Positions 19,049 through 29,173 are shown, counted from the stretch's first letter. The stretch is DNA of 64,000 bases from Terrirhizobium terrae (GCF_030323265.1 NZ_CP104992.1:1959501-2023500), one strand, 5' to 3'. A program made the numbers and translations. Notes: generated by a model not told the origin, from the letters alone.

Positions 19049-19721
19049 AATGGGAGACCGGGGTGACGCCGCGAATGCGCTCCGCGAGCATGGGGCGGAA
19101 GGACGGACGCGACTTCAGCCGCTGGTACCAGTCCTTGGCGATGGGGAATTCCGACCACTCGATCTCGCCGAGATAGTCGAGGACGGAAATCGAGGCGGCA
19201 GCCGCAAGATCGGCATAGCTCAACCGCTCACCGGCCAGCCACTGGCGGGAGCCGGCAAGCCAGGAAAGATATTTCATATGCTGGCGGATATTGGCGCGCG
19301 ATGTGCGCAGCACCTTGGAATCCGGGGCACCGCCGCCCTGCGCGGCCGTCATCTGCAGCTTGTAGACGCGCTCGCGGGTCAGCGGCCGGGTGACGTCCTG
19401 CTCCATCTTCTGCAGGAACCATTCGGTCAGGCGCCGGATTTCGGCTCGCTGCCAAGGATCCTCGGCCAGTAGTCGGCGGTCGCGCTTCAGGACGCCATGG
19501 GTCTCGTCGAGAAATTCCATCAGGATCGAAGGGCCGCAAAGCGCGCGCATGCTGTCGTCGACATAGACGGGAAGTGTGGCCGCCGGGTTAATGCTCAGGA
19601 ACTCCCGACGCTTTTCCCAGGGTTGCTCCTCGACCAATTCGGCCTGGAATCCATATTCCGCCAAAATCAGGCGTACAAATCGCGAGGCGGACGACATGGG
19701 GTGATGATAAAGGGTGGGCAT
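19029..19721 (-). CDS. Glutathione S-transferase family protein
   Basis: A 230-residue protein with an N-terminal thioredoxin-like domain (MPTLYHHPMSSASRFVRLIL, with the active Ser/Tyr region at S10-S13, and the LSINPAATLPVYVDD cis-proline loop) and a C-terminal helical domain (SYADLAAAASISVLDY, the family N-capping/hydrophobic staple motif). It is the first gene of a likely three-gene unit with queG and the YeeZ-like protein, a common rhizobial arrangement. The substrate is unknown. Confidence 0.88.
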   Translation of the reverse strand: MPTLYHHPMSSASRFVRLILAEYGFQAELVEEQPWEKRREFLSINPAATLPVYVDDSMRALCGPSILMEFLDETHGVLKRDRRLLAEDPWQRAEIRRLTEWFLQKMEQDVTRPLTRERVYKLQMTAAQGGGAPDSKVLRTSRANIRQHMKYLSWLAGSRQWLAGERLSYADLAAAASISVLDYLGEIEWSEFPIAKDWYQRLKSRPSFRPMLAERIRGVTPVSHYADLDF

Positions 19722-19919
19722 CGTGGCTTAAGCTTCGGTCGAATTGTAAAGGAGTGACATGGCTGCGTCGCGCGCCCGCCTGACATAAGTCAGCTATATG
19801 GATTTGGTAGGGCCAACACAAGCAAGGGGTCGTAATCTCCCGAACCTGCATCTCCCAAGTCTTTATCTCGCAAGTCTGCTGCAAACTGCCGTTATTTTCT
19901 CAGCAAAGGATTAAGAAGA

Positions 19920-20723
19920 GTGGATCAACCGATCATCAGCGCCCTCGTGCTTGGCATCATCGAGGGGCTCACGGAATTCTTGCCCGTCTCCTCGACCGCG
20001 CATGTTCTCCTCGCCGGTCACTTTCTCGGCTTCAATTCCCCGGGCAACACCTTCGCCGTGTTGATCCAGCTTGGCGCCATCCTGGCGATCCTTCTCGTCT
20101 ACGCCCAAAAGCTCATCTCGATTGCCCTGACGATCCCGACAAGTGCGGAGTCCCGCCGCTTCGTTCTCGTCATTCTCGCGGGCTTCCTGCCGGCGGCCAT
20201 CATCGGCGCGCTGGCCCATGACTTCATCAAGACGGTCCTGTTCGAGACGCCGATCCTGATCTGCGTCATGCTGATCGTCGGTGGTTTCATCCTGCTCGCC
20301 GTCGATCGGATGAAGCTTGAGCCCAAATATCACGACGTGATGGAATACCCGCTGTCGCTCGCCATCAAGATCGGCTTCTGCCAGTGCGTGGCGATGATCC
20401 CCGGCACGTCCCGCTCGGGCGCGACGATCGTCGGTGCGCTGCTGCTCGGTGCCGACAAACGCTCGGCGGCGGAATTTTCCTTCTTCCTCGCCATGCCGAC
20501 CATGGTCGGCGCCTTCACGCTCGATTTGATCAAGAACCGCGATCTGCTGACCTTCGATGATGGTGCGCTGATCGCCATCGGCTTCATCGCATCCTTCGTC
20601 ACGGCGGTATTCGTCGTCCGCTCGCTTCTCGATTTCATCTCGAGCCGCGGTTATGCGCCCTTTGCCTACTGGCGGATCGTTGTCGGCGTTATCGGTCTGG
20701 TCGCCCTGATGGCCGGCGCCTGA
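19920..20723 (+). CDS. uppP: Undecaprenyl-diphosphatase UppP
   Basis: Integral membrane enzyme that dephosphorylates undecaprenyl pyrophosphate to recycle the cell-wall lipid carrier; also called BacA (bacitracin resistance). It has 267 residues, about eight membrane helices and both catalytic motifs: [14 protein letters not shown] near residue 16 and PGTSRSGAT near residue 162. The start is GTG at 19920, giving [12 protein letters not shown]. It stands between the GST gene and a bidirectional terminator. Confidence 0.95.
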   Translation: MDQPIISALVLGIIEGLTEFLPVSSTAHVLLAGHFLGFNSPGNTFAVLIQLGAILAILLVYAQKLISIALTIPTSAESRRFVLVILAGFLPAAIIGALAHDFIKTVLFETPILICVMLIVGGFILLAVDRMKLEPKYHDVMEYPLSLAIKIGFCQCVAMIPGTSRSGATIVGALLLGADKRSAAEFSFFLAMPTMVGAFTLDLIKNRDLLTFDDGALIAIGFIASFVTAVFVVRSLLDFISSRGYAPFAYWRIVVGVIGLVALMAGA

Positions 20724-20750
20724 GGCGGGACAACGAACAGGACAAAGAAA

Positions 20751-20780
20751 AAGGCGGCTCAAAAGGCCGCCTTATTTTTT
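20751..20780 (+). terminator. Rho-independent terminator after uppP
   Basis: AAGGCGGC (20751-20758) pairs with GCCGCCTT (20766-20773), followed by ATTTTTT. An A run on the other side makes it usable in both directions, but the small gene on the minus strand ends inside it. Confidence 0.8.
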
Positions 20781-20931
20781 AGTGTGGGATTGCAGCCGTG
20801 CTGCAGGGGTCCACACCATAGGCCGGTGCGCAATCCGACTTGCCGCCTGCGGCAGTCTGCGGAGCCATGAACGAGCCTGCCAGAATAACGAGTGCCGCAC
20901 ACGCAAAGAAAAGGGCGATAGGCTTGCCCAT
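20779..20931 (-). CDS. Small secreted hypothetical protein, 50 residues
   Basis: I take the inner start at 20931: MGKPIALFFACAALVILAGS, then a short mature part with two cysteines (SDCAPAYGVDPCSTAAIPH). The N-terminus is a typical signal peptide. The mature peptide would be about 25-28 residues, possibly held by one disulphide. Only a weak AAAGG ribosome site precedes the start. The stop lies inside the uppP terminator hairpin. There is no recognised family, and it could be a chance frame. Confidence 0.45.
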   Translation of the reverse strand: MGKPIALFFACAALVILAGSFMAPQTAAGGKSDCAPAYGVDPCSTAAIPH

Positions 20932-21166
20932 GAAGACGCCTTTCGAAACAAAATGATGGTCGAGACGAACCAATCTCGTGCGATCGATTTATTGGGCGCC
21001 TCCACCGAATTCAATATCGGTTTTTGCTAAACCCCCGGTTAACGGAGATAGCTCGCAGAGTGCGTTCTTTGTGCCACATCGACCGGCATCGGAATGCACA
21101 ATCCCGATGCGATGGCGAAGCCTGCCCAACGACTGGGCAGGAAAACGAAGCCGAAAAAACTGTTGC

Positions 21167-22147
21167 TCAGGCGGCCTTGCCGCTGCCGGTGAACTGGCCC
21201 TGCGGACGGAAGCGCACGAGATAGGATGCAAGGACGGAGCTTGCGATCACCGGGCGAATGCCGAGGCCCGCCAGCGTGCGGCCTTCCTTCGTCGCGGCGT
21301 CCGAGACGATATTGTCGGTCTTCAGCATCTCGACCTGATCGGCGGTGATCGGCGGAGCGATGAACGGAACGAGCGAGGCAATGCTGCCGATCATCGAGGC
21401 GATGCCGAAGGGCAGGGAGACAAGCGCGCGCTCGCGGTTGGTGACGCGCAGAACCGTCTCGAGACAGTCCTTGAAGCTCATGACTTCCGATCCGCCGAGT
21501 TCGTAGATCGTGCCGGCCTTGAGCGTGCCATCGACGGAACGGCCGACGACTTCGGCGACATCCTCGACATAGACCGGCTGCAGCTTGGTCTTGCCGCCGC
21601 CGATCAGCGGCAGGGCCGGGAACTGGCGGGCCATGCCGGCGAACTTGTTGAAGAAATTGTCGTCCGGTCCGAAGACGATCGACGGACGCAGGATCACGGC
21701 ATCGGAAACCAGCGACAGGACGCTTTCCTCGGCGCGGCCCTTGCTGCGCGCGTAGGACGAGCCCGAATTCACGTTGGCGCCGATCGCTGAAATATGGGTG
21801 AGCTTTGCGCCGGCATCACGCGCGGCTTCCGCCACAGCGCGGGCGCCGAAATCCTGGATGGCGTCGAATGTGTTGCGGCCGCTTTCAAACAGGATGCCGA
21901 CGCAATTGACGACATGCGACGCGCCCTTGACGGCACGGTCGATCGACGGGCGATTGCGCAGGTTGGCCTGAACGAGCGAGATCTGACCGACATAACCGGC
22001 CGGCAGCAGGAAGCCTGCGAGATCGGGACGGCGTACCGCCACACGGACGCGATAGCCGCGCTTGGCAAGCGTGCGAACGACCTGGCGCCCCACGAAACCG
22101 GAGCCTCCGAACACGGTGACGAGCGGCGGAAGGTTATTCACGGTCAT
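21167..22147 (-). CDS. NDUFA9-like NAD(P)-binding protein (atypical SDR, complex I type)
   Basis: A 326-residue protein starting with the Rossmann motif VTVFGGSGFVGRQVVRTL. It continues with SHVVNCVGILFESG and YARSKGRAEE, an SDR-like Y-x-x-x-K, then LRPSIVFGPDDNFFNKFA. This order is that of the NDUFA9-type atypical SDRs, found as accessory subunits of complex I in mitochondria and as stand-alone proteins in alphaproteobacteria. Rhizobial genomes often carry it near uppP. The function in bacteria is not defined. Confidence 0.85.
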   Translation of the reverse strand: MTVNNLPPLVTVFGGSGFVGRQVVRTLAKRGYRVRVAVRRPDLAGFLLPAGYVGQISLVQANLRNRPSIDRAVKGASHVVNCVGILFESGRNTFDAIQDFGARAVAEAARDAGAKLTHISAIGANVNSGSSYARSKGRAEESVLSLVSDAVILRPSIVFGPDDNFFNKFAGMARQFPALPLIGGGKTKLQPVYVEDVAEVVGRSVDGTLKAGTIYELGGSEVMSFKDCLETVLRVTNRERALVSLPFGIASMIGSIASLVPFIAPPITADQVEMLKTDNIVSDAATKEGRTLAGLGIRPVIASSVLASYLVRFRPQGQFTGSGKAA

Positions 22148-22354
22148 GGCATGCTCCGGAGTGGGCCTGTGGCGGGTTGTCGCAACCTATTAGCCGAAAC
22201 ACAGTCCCGCGTGAAGTGCGCGGGAAATGATTGTGCACCGCCTTGGGCTGCAATTCAAAGCGCAGGTTATCATAGCGTTTATCGGTCGCAACGATTTGAT
22301 CCTGCGCAAGCGCGAACAAATGTGTCATCGGGATCGATGTCGTTGCGAGAGGCG

Positions 22355-22642
22355 TCAGATGCCTTCGACGACCACCATTTCCGCATCCGCCGCTTCCTGG
22401 CGGATCTTCGCGGCGATCTGGTATTCCGGCGAATTGTAGCAGTCGACCGCGACCTGCATCGAGGGAAATTCGATCACCACATTGCGACCACGCGCCTTGC
22501 CCTCAAGCTCGGTAATTGCGCCACCACGGGCGAGAAAGTTCGCGCCGTATTTGTCGAAGGCCACCTTGGCCGCCGCGACGTAATCCTTATAGCGCTCCGC
22601 ATCGCGAACATCGACGCGGGCGATCCAGTATCCCTTTGCCAT
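22355..22642 (-). CDS. DUF1330 family protein
   Basis: The start at 22642 follows a GGAGG box. The 95-residue product begins MAKGYWIARVDVRDAERYKD and contains RNVVIEFPSMQVAVDCYNSPEY, which is the DUF1330 ferredoxin-like dimeric alpha-beta fold (related to Dabb and EthD). No catalytic function has been established. It is a single-gene unit. Confidence 0.88.
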   Translation of the reverse strand: MAKGYWIARVDVRDAERYKDYVAAAKVAFDKYGANFLARGGAITELEGKARGRNVVIEFPSMQVAVDCYNSPEYQIAAKIRQEAADAEMVVVEGI

Positions 22643-22955
22643 GAGACTTCTTCCTCCTTGCCTTGTGATGTCGCCAGGAGTTCGGTCGCATCGGTCCACA
22701 AGTCAAGACCAGACGGTCCGCATCCAATCCGGTCGTCGACATGGATGGCACTCGGGTTGCGTAACACTGGGTCGTTATACGTCAAATTTACTGTTGCGTA
22801 CTTCCCCGCTCGGTCGCCACGCATGATCCTGTTGTGCTGATAAGGCAGGGAGCGAAGGCGTTGCGGCTCGCGCATTCCCTGCCCGCGTCGCGACAGCCCG
22901 GCAATCACACCAATCGGCGGGAGGCCGGGTACCGGCCGACATGGAGGGGATACTG
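22643..22955. other. Intergenic region of 313 bases with one hairpin
   Basis: No coding frame is convincing. The only clear structure is an inverted repeat, GGCAGGGA (22844-22851) and TCCCTGCC (22876-22883). The bases between its arms could themselves fold. It lies about 70 bases before the membrane-protein/HlyD operon and may be part of its leader. A partial SigF-like motif (GTAACA-N16-CAAA, 22761-22786) is probably chance. Confidence 0.5.
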
Positions 22956-23439
22956 ATGGAGCAGTCCTATCACGCCGCGCTTACCGACCATGTGCCCGGA
23001 TTCATCGCAGGGCCGGGGAGACCGACTATCTGTTCACCGCGGTCGTCGTGCTTCTCGTCCTGATCGTTCTGGTTATAGGAAACCTCTACTTCCAACTGCA
23101 CGCGGTGCCGGAACGCATAGCTCATCGGACGAACAAAATGCAGATGGAGATCGTCGCGGTCCTCGCGCTGATCTCGCTCTTCACCCACAATCATCTCTAC
23201 TGGATCCTGGGCCTGCTGCTCGCCTTCATCCGTATCCCCGATTTCGCAACGCCGCTTTATTCGATCGCGCGTTCGCTGGTCAGGCTTTCCAGCCGCGAAC
23301 CGGTCAAGATCGACGAGCAGGTGGCGGCTGCAGCACGTCGTGCCGAGCCTACCGTCGGTACGCCCGCCGTGACGGATCGCGCAGCATCCCCTGGGATGCC
23401 TTCGCAGGCGAAGAGCAACCTAAAGCAAGAGGGGGCTGA
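22956..23439 (+). CDS. Small inner-membrane protein paired with HlyD, YiaW/DUF3302-like (two 1-base deletions)
   Basis: It starts MEQSYHAALTDHVPGFIAG. After restoring one G at 23015-23018 it reads through two hydrophobic helices (TAVVVLLVLIVLVIGNLYF and IVAVLALISLFTHNHLYWI). After one more G at 23431-23435 it stops at 23437-23439, three bases before the HlyD start. Without the second correction it would overlap that gene by 260 bases, which is unlikely. The size (about 161 residues) and partner resemble the E. coli yiaW-yiaV pair, but sequence similarity to DUF3302 is only suggestive. It is probably a membrane partner of the HlyD protein. Confidence 0.6.
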
Positions 23440-23441
23440 TC

Positions 23442-24667
23442 GTGCTCGAACTGCTGCTCTGTTCATTGGTGACCATTTTTCCGGACTATCTCTATCGCCG
23501 CTACCGGCAAGACAAGCGGATCGGTCGCGAGATCACTCTCTACAGCGTCTGGTACGAGCTGCGTTGTGGCATTTCCGCCTGTCTGGTCCTCACCATCGCG
23601 CTGATCACGATGATCTTCTATTTCCATCCATCGACGAAAAGTGTCACGGCCGTCTTTCGCACGGTCACCGTCCTGCCGGAGACGTCCGGGCGCGTTGCTG
23701 ATGTTTATGTCGGTATAAACGACAGGGTCGAAGCCGGAGCACCGCTCTTCCGGCTAGACGATGCCGAGCAGAAGGCCGCGTTGGAAACTGCCCGCCGGCA
23801 GATCGCCGAAGCCGATGCGGAGGCGAGAGTGGCCGAGACGGAACTGGCAAGCGCCGACGGTCAGATCCAGGAGGCCGAGGGTGCTCTCCAGGTGGCTGTC
23901 GACGAATTGGCAATGAAAACGCAGCTTCTGAAGAACGACGCCGTGGCCCGCAGAGAGGTCGACCGCCTGACCAACACGGTCGAAAGCAGAAAGGGGCAGT
24001 GAGCGCTGCCCTTGCCATGAAGCAGACGCTGGAGGCCAAACTGAACCTTCTTCTGCCGGCCCAGAGGGCGAGCGCCCGTGCCGCGGAAGCGCAGGCTCAG
24101 GTAGAACTGGACAAGACCATGGTAAGGGCAGGCGTGGCCGGCACGCTGCAGCAGTTCACTTTACGCCCGGGAGACGTACTGAACACGATGCTGCGCCCGG
24201 CCGGCATTCTTGTGCCCATCGAGGCAGGCCGGGGAACATTGATCGCCGGGTTCGGGCAGATCGAGGCGCAGGTCGTAAAGCCCGGCATGGTCGCCGAAGC
24301 GACCTGCGTCGGAAAGCCGTTCGAAATCATTCCGCTCGTCATCACCGAAGTGCAGGACGTGATAGCGGCCGGGCAATTGCGGCCGACGGACCAGTTGCTC
24401 GACGTGCAGCAGATGGCTAGGCCCGGAACGCTGACGGTGTTTCTGCAGCCGCTTTTTCCTGGTGGACTGGATGGCGTTCCGCCAGGCAGCAGCTGTATCG
24501 CCAATGCCTATACAAGCAACCACGAGGCGCTATCCGATCCCGATATCGGCATGATGCGCTGGCTTTTTCTGCACGCGGTCGATGCGGTTGCGATCGTGCA
24601 TGCGATGATCCTGCGCATGCAGGCGATGCTGCAGCCGGTTCAAACGCTGGTCTTTGGCGGCCATTGA
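23442..24667 (+). CDS. HlyD/EmrA-family membrane fusion protein (frame broken by a 1-base deletion)
   Basis: GTG start at 23442 with a purine-rich box. The N-terminal part has one transmembrane helix (ISACLVLTIALITMIFYF). The lipoyl half-motif TVTVLPETSGRVADVYV and a coiled-coil hairpin region rich in Ala/Glu follow. The frame is lost at GGGG 23993-23996. With one base added the second lipoyl half (DKTMVRAGVAGTLQQF) follows and the protein has about 408 residues. It is YiaV-like. No ABC or MFS pump or outer-membrane factor is adjacent, so the transported substrate is unknown. Confidence 0.8.
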
Positions 24668-24703
24668 GCCGAAGGTGTCGTCTTTGCCGACACGCCCTTC
24701 GGC
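24668..24703. terminator. Stem-loop between convergent HlyD and pyrF genes
   Basis: GCCGAAGG-T-GTCG (24668-24680) pairs with CGAC-ACG-CCCTTCGGC (24688-24703) with a small internal loop. It starts right after the HlyD stop and has no T run, so it may protect the 3' end or work as a weak bidirectional terminator. Confidence 0.5.
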
Positions 24704-24737
24704 AGCAGCGTGCTCCCGATACCCGGCACCGCTCTGT

Positions 24738-25430
24738 TCAGAGTGCGCCTTGCATTTCCTTCAGGATCGCCTCGGCCGATGCTTTCGGATCGGAGGCTGC
24801 GACGATCGGGCGGCCGACGACGAGATGGGTCGAGCCGTTGCGCAGGGCGTCACCCGGCGTCACGACGCGCTTCTGGTCGCCGGCATCGGCGCCGACCGGG
24901 CGAATGCCTGGAGTGACGACTGCCATGCCCGAGCCGACAATCTCGCGCACGGCGCGCGATTCTTCCGCCGAGCAGACGATGCCGCCCATGCCGGCTTCGC
25001 GGGCCTGGGCCGCACGGGTGCGGACAAGCTGGTCCGGTGTCTGCGCATAACCGGCCTCGGTCACGTCGGCAGCATCCATCGAGGTGAGGACAGTGACGCC
25101 CAGGAGGCAGAGATCGGAGCCCTTGGCAGCTTCGACGGCGGCGCGCATCGCCTTCGGATAGGCGTGCAGCGTCAGCATGGTCATGCCCATCTTTGCGATG
25201 TTCTCGACGCCCTTCGCCACCGTGTTGTCGATGTCGAGCAGTTTCATGTCGAGAAAGACCTGCTTACCGTCCTTTGCCAGGTCACGGGCGAATTCCAGCC
25301 CGCCGGCAAAGACGAGCTGATAGCCGATCTTGTAGAAGGAGACGGTATCGCCCAGGCTGGCGACCATCTTTTCGGCCTCTGCAATGGTTGGGATGTCGAG
25401 GCCCACGATCAGTCGGTCACGCGCTTGCAT
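24738..25430 (-). CDS. pyrF: Orotidine 5'-phosphate decarboxylase
   Basis: Last step of UMP synthesis. The start at 25430 gives [20 protein letters not shown] and 230 residues, normal for the bacterial subfamily 1. The catalytic D-x-K-x-x-D-I-x-x-T motif reads [10 protein letters not shown]. The phosphate-binding end [20 protein letters not shown] and LVVGRPI are present. A histidine-phosphatase gene ends 5 bases upstream of the start, so the two are probably co-transcribed. Confidence 0.95.
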   Translation of the reverse strand: MQARDRLIVGLDIPTIAEAEKMVASLGDTVSFYKIGYQLVFAGGLEFARDLAKDGKQVFLDMKLLDIDNTVAKGVENIAKMGMTMLTLHAYPKAMRAAVEAAKGSDLCLLGVTVLTSMDAADVTEAGYAQTPDQLVRTRAAQAREAGMGGIVCSAEESRAVREIVGSGMAVVTPGIRPVGADAGDQKRVVTPGDALRNGSTHLVVGRPIVAASDPKASAEAILKEMQGAL

Positions 25431-25435
25431 GTGCT

Positions 25436-26023
25436 TCAGTCTCCCTGCCATGTTTCGATAGGGGTCCAGTCGCACGAGACGGCCTGATCCGCAAGGGTGA
25501 AGCGATAGAGATTTCCGCCGCCGCCCTTCTGGTCTTCGGCGCGCGAGATCGGGATCTGACGCAGGTGGCATTTCAGGAGGGTGCCGACACCGCCATGGCC
25601 GACAAAGGCGATCGGCACGGTCGGGTCGTGGTCGGCAAGAATGGCGTCGACCGCCGCAACGATCCGGGCCTGCGCGTCGGCGGCGCGTTCCCAGCCCTTG
25701 AAGCTTTCGCTCGGGTTGGCGAAGAACCAGTCAGCCGCCGCTTCGAATTCCGGCGGCGGCAGGAAGCCGGTCGCGGAGCGATCGTTCTCGTGCATGCCCT
25801 CGATAATCTCGATCGGCACGCCCGCCGCCTCTGCCAGGATATCGGCCGTCTCGATCGCCTTGGTCTCGTCGCTGGAAATGACGCGGCCGATCTGCTTCGC
25901 CCATCCCAGTGCAGCAGCCCTCTCGGTGCGTTCCCGACCGAGATCGGACAGGCCCCATTGCGGCACCGGCACGTCAGGGTCGATGCGGACTTGCGGGTGG
26001 GTAATGTAGAGGCCGAAGGTCAT
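25436..26023 (-). CDS. Histidine phosphatase family protein
   Basis: A 195-residue phosphoglycerate-mutase-like protein. The usual R-H-G catalytic motif is replaced by I-T-H-P, which keeps the phosphorylatable histidine (H9) but not the arginine. The second catalytic histidine is in [29 protein letters not shown] is the family R/S-S-x-x-x-R-A-x-x-T-A region in altered form. It matches a rhizobial subgroup with an ITHPxV-type start. The substrate is unknown. It lies directly before pyrF. Confidence 0.8.
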   Translation of the reverse strand: MTFGLYITHPQVRIDPDVPVPQWGLSDLGRERTERAAALGWAKQIGRVISSDETKAIETADILAEAAGVPIEIIEGMHENDRSATGFLPPPEFEAAADWFFANPSESFKGWERAADAQARIVAAVDAILADHDPTVPIAFVGHGGVGTLLKCHLRQIPISRAEDQKGGGGNLYRFTLADQAVSCDWTPIETWQGD

Positions 26024-26155
26024 GTCGCGAGAAGTCTCCGTCTGCAGCAGATCCTGTCCGACTAAGGCACTCGATTGACGCTGGTGTGAAGGACGGTCTC
26101 TCTCCCGAAAAATGCTCAGCGATCTCGGGAGAAAGACACGCGCGGCATCAAGAAG

Positions 26156-26749
26156 TTAGCCCCGCGTATAGGTCCAGAGCTGCGCCGGCGGGATGTTGCG
26201 CACGACGAAGTCGTAATGCTTGATCTTGTAGCGGTCCGGGTTGGCGATGATCGGCGAGACCGGGCCATAGGTGATCTGCATCACCGGCCGTCCGGCAGGC
26301 ATGCGGTCGAGCAGGTCTTCCAGAAGCTCGATACGCTTCTCCATCGGGAAGCTCAGCATCGGGATTGCAGAGATCACACTGTCGAATTTGCGATCCTTGA
26401 AGGCCCCGAGGGTCCGGTCGAGATCGAAGGCGTCGCCGTTGATGAAGTTGACGCCGTGGAATTCCTTCAGCAGGTGCTGGTAGAAATCCGTCGAATATTC
26501 GATCGATACCAGATCCTGCGGCTTCGTTCCGCCCGTCAAAATCGCCTTGGTAATCACGCCGGTGCCGGGACCGAGTTCCAGAACCGGCAGCCCCGACGTC
26601 GTGTCGATGACGCTCGCCATCCGCTTGGCGGTGACGGAGGATGTGGGAATGATCGCTCCGACCTGTTTCGGTCCGTCGATCCAGCCTTTGAAGAAACGGA
26701 TTTCCTCGTCGAACTTACGGCCGAGCCGTTCCTTCAGGCGCAATTCCAT
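26156..26749 (-). CDS. pmtA: Phosphatidylethanolamine N-methyltransferase PmtA
   Basis: A 197-residue class I SAM methyltransferase with the motif VLELGPGTGVITKAI near residue 56 and FDSVISAIPMLSFP. The opening (RFFKGWIDGPKQVGAIIPTS) is the hallmark of the Rhizobium/Rhodobacter-type PmtA. This enzyme methylates phosphatidylethanolamine three times to phosphatidylcholine, a major membrane lipid of rhizobia needed for symbiosis or virulence. It is a single-gene unit at the membrane surface. Confidence 0.85.
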   Translation of the reverse strand: MELRLKERLGRKFDEEIRFFKGWIDGPKQVGAIIPTSSVTAKRMASVIDTTSGLPVLELGPGTGVITKAILTGGTKPQDLVSIEYSTDFYQHLLKEFHGVNFINGDAFDLDRTLGAFKDRKFDSVISAIPMLSFPMEKRIELLEDLLDRMPAGRPVMQITYGPVSPIIANPDRYKIKHYDFVVRNIPPAQLWTYTRG

Positions 26750-26854
26750 CTAGTGATCCTCTCCCAGTTCTTAATGCCTATCTTGCCTTCTATCCCGCAA
26801 AGGCAAGATGGATGGCGCAAATGCAATTCAGAATGTCGCATTCGGAAGGTGGCA

Positions 26855-26886
26855 CAAAAAAGGCGGCTCGGAACTTCCGGCCGCCT
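26855..26886 (-). terminator. Rho-independent terminator of dnaN
   Basis: On the minus strand AGGCGGC pairs with GCCGCCT (26880-26886 with 26861-26867), followed by six Ts (the A run 26855-26860). It begins about 9 bases after the dnaN stop codon. Confidence 0.8.
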
Positions 26887-26894
26887 CGATTGTT

Positions 26895-28012
26895 CTAAAC
26901 GCGCATCGGCATCAGCACGTAAAGGGCGTCGTCGCCGGCCATGTCCCTGACCAGCGTCGGCGAGCCGGCATCGGCCAGCATGAAGACCGCGTCGTCACCG
27001 GAAAGCTGCGCGGTGATGTCGAGCAGGTACTTGGCGTTGAAGCCGATTTCCATCGGGTCGTTGTCGTATCCGACGGCGACTTCTTCCGTAGCACTACCCG
27101 AATCCGGGTTGTTGACCGTAAGCATCAGCTGGCCGTCGGTCAGCGAGAGCTTTACCGCGCGGCCACGCTCCGACGAGATGGTCGAGACGCGGTCGACGGC
27201 CTTGGCGAAGGTCTGGCAATCGACGCGCATTTCCTTGTCGTTGCCCGTCGGGATGACGCGCTGGTAGTCCGGGAATGTGCCGTCGATCAGCTTCGACGTC
27301 ATGATGATGTCGGCGATCGTCAGGCGGATCTTGGCGTCGGAAACCTCGACGGTGACCTGTGCTTCCGGATCATCGACCAGCTTCTGCAGCTCGCCCACCG
27401 TCTTGCGCGGGATGATGATGCCCGGCATGCCTTCGGAGCCCGAGGGGCTTCGACATCGGCGCGGGCGAGGCGGTGGCCGTCGGTCGCGACGGCGCGCAGC
27501 TTCAGGTCGCCGCCGGCTTCGATCGTGTGGAAGAAGATACCGTTCAGGTAATAGCGGGTTTCCTCGGTCGAGATCGCGAACTGGGTGCGATCGATCAGCA
27601 TCTTGAGGTCGGTCGCCTTGAGCTTGAACGTGTGGCTGAACGAGCCGGCGGTCAGATCCGGGAAGTCCGTCTCCGGCAGGCATTGCAGCGAGAATTTCGA
27701 GCGGCCGGACTGGACCGTCATCGAGCCGCCATCCGGATTGGTGGCGAGCAGCACTTCCGAACCGTCCGGCAGCTTGCGGACGATTTCGTAGAGCAGATGC
27801 GCGGGAACCGTCGTCGCACCTGCCGTCTCGACCATGGCCGGCACGGACTCGGTGATCTCCAGGTCGAGGTCGGTCGCCTTCAGCTCGACATTGGCGCCAG
27901 AGGCGCGCATCAGGACGTTGGAGAGGATCGGAATGGTGTTGCGGCGTTCGACCACGCGATGGACGTGGTTCAACGATTTCAGAAGATTGGAACGCTCAAG
28001 AGTAATACGCAT
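26895..28012 (-). CDS. dnaN: DNA polymerase III beta subunit (sliding clamp) (frame broken by a 1-base deletion)
   Basis: Ring clamp that tethers the replicase to DNA. It starts MRITLERSNLLKSLNHVHRV at 28012. Domain features include RNTIPILSNVLM, the ATDGHRLA motif and the C-terminal YVLMPMRV used by clamp-binding partners. The frame is lost at GGGG 27444-27447, between VEAP and SEGMPGIIIPRK. One added base gives 372 residues, the family length. The gene is essential, so the break must be an error in the sequence. It has its own terminator and is 35 kb away from the expected dnaA site. Confidence 0.94.
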
Positions 28013-28262
28013 GGACTCAATCGCTTTCGACCTTGGCGTCCCGGGAGGCAGGCCGCCGGATATTCTTCGGCTTTTTGCAAGCCGTATGATGTGGACGGGC
28101 AAAATGGCAGCAATCGGCCTTTGAAAGCAAGAGGCGAACGGGAGGCGGCTGCGTCATTTCAATGCTCTCCGGCGCGCTTCTCACAGAAAACTTGGGCTTT
28201 CGCCGCTTGCGGGCCCGGCTGGGCTTGACCATAAAGGGGCATGATCACTCAATTGAGCATGT

Positions 28263-29173
28263 ATGCCCTTGGCCGGACAATCTGAGGCGCCGCGCGGCTA
28301 TCGCGTGGCCAACACTTTCGTACCATCGCGCCCGCTCGAGCCTGCGCTCTATCTGGTCGCGACGCCGATCGGCAATCTCGGCGATATCACTTTGCGCGCG
28401 CTGGAAACGCTCGGCGGGGCGGATGTGCTCGCCTGTGAGGATACCCGCGTCACCCGTGTGCTGCTCGATCGTTACGGCATCGCCAACAAGCCCTATGCCT
28501 ATCACGAGCACAATGCCGACGAGATGGGGCCGAGGCTGCTTGCGGCGCTGGAGGAGGGCAAGTCGGTGGCCCTGGTCTCCGATGCCGGCACGCCGCTCGT
28601 CTCCGATCCCGGTTACCGCCTCGGCCAGCTGGCGATCGAAGCCGGCCATCGCGTCGTGCCCATTCCCGGCGCCTCGGCGCCGCTCGCGGCACTCGTCGCG
28701 TCCGGCCTGCCGAACGATGCCTTCCTCTTTGCCGGTTTCTTGCCGGTCAAGGACAAGGCGCGCCGCGACCGGCTGACGGAACTGTCGAAGATCCCGGCAA
28801 CGCTGATCTTCTTTGAAAGCCCCCATCGTATCGCCGCGACACTTTCAGCTGCTGCCGATGTTCTGGGGCCGGCCCGTGCGGCCTGCGTCGGGCGCGAACT
28901 CACCAAGGCCTTCGAGGAGGTCAGCCGCGCTTCCTCGGCGAACTGGCCGCAGCCTTTGACGAGCGCACGGTCAAAGGCGAGATCGTCTTCCTTGTCGGCC
29001 CGCCGGCTGCGGATGAGATCTCGACGGCGATCGACGTGGATGCGCTTCTCGCCGAGCTTTCGGAATCCATGCCGGCGGCCAAGGCCGCGGCGGAGGCTGC
29101 CCGCCTGACCGGCCTTGCCAAGCGGGATCTCTACCAGCGGCTCACCGACATGAAGGGCAGGGATGGCGGCTAG
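28263..29173 (+). CDS. rsmI: 16S rRNA (cytidine1402-2'-O)-methyltransferase RsmI (frame broken by a 1-base deletion)
   Basis: Tetrapyrrole-methylase-fold enzyme that 2'-O-methylates C1402 of 16S rRNA. LYLVATPIGNLGDITLRAL, ACEDTRVT, LVSDAGTPLVSDPGY and PGASAPLAALVASG are diagnostic. The frame is lost near 28930 after KAFEEVSR. With one base added it continues GFLGELAAAFDERTVKGEIV to a stop at 29171-29173, about 303 residues. The stop overlaps the start of yraN, the usual rsmI-yraN order. Confidence 0.92.

Noticed and set aside
22761-22786. A third SigF-like promoter, GTAACA-N16-CAAA, before the membrane-protein/HlyD unit
   Set aside because: The -10 box has one mismatch in four, the site is about 170 bases from the gene, and one or two such imperfect matches are expected by chance in the window.
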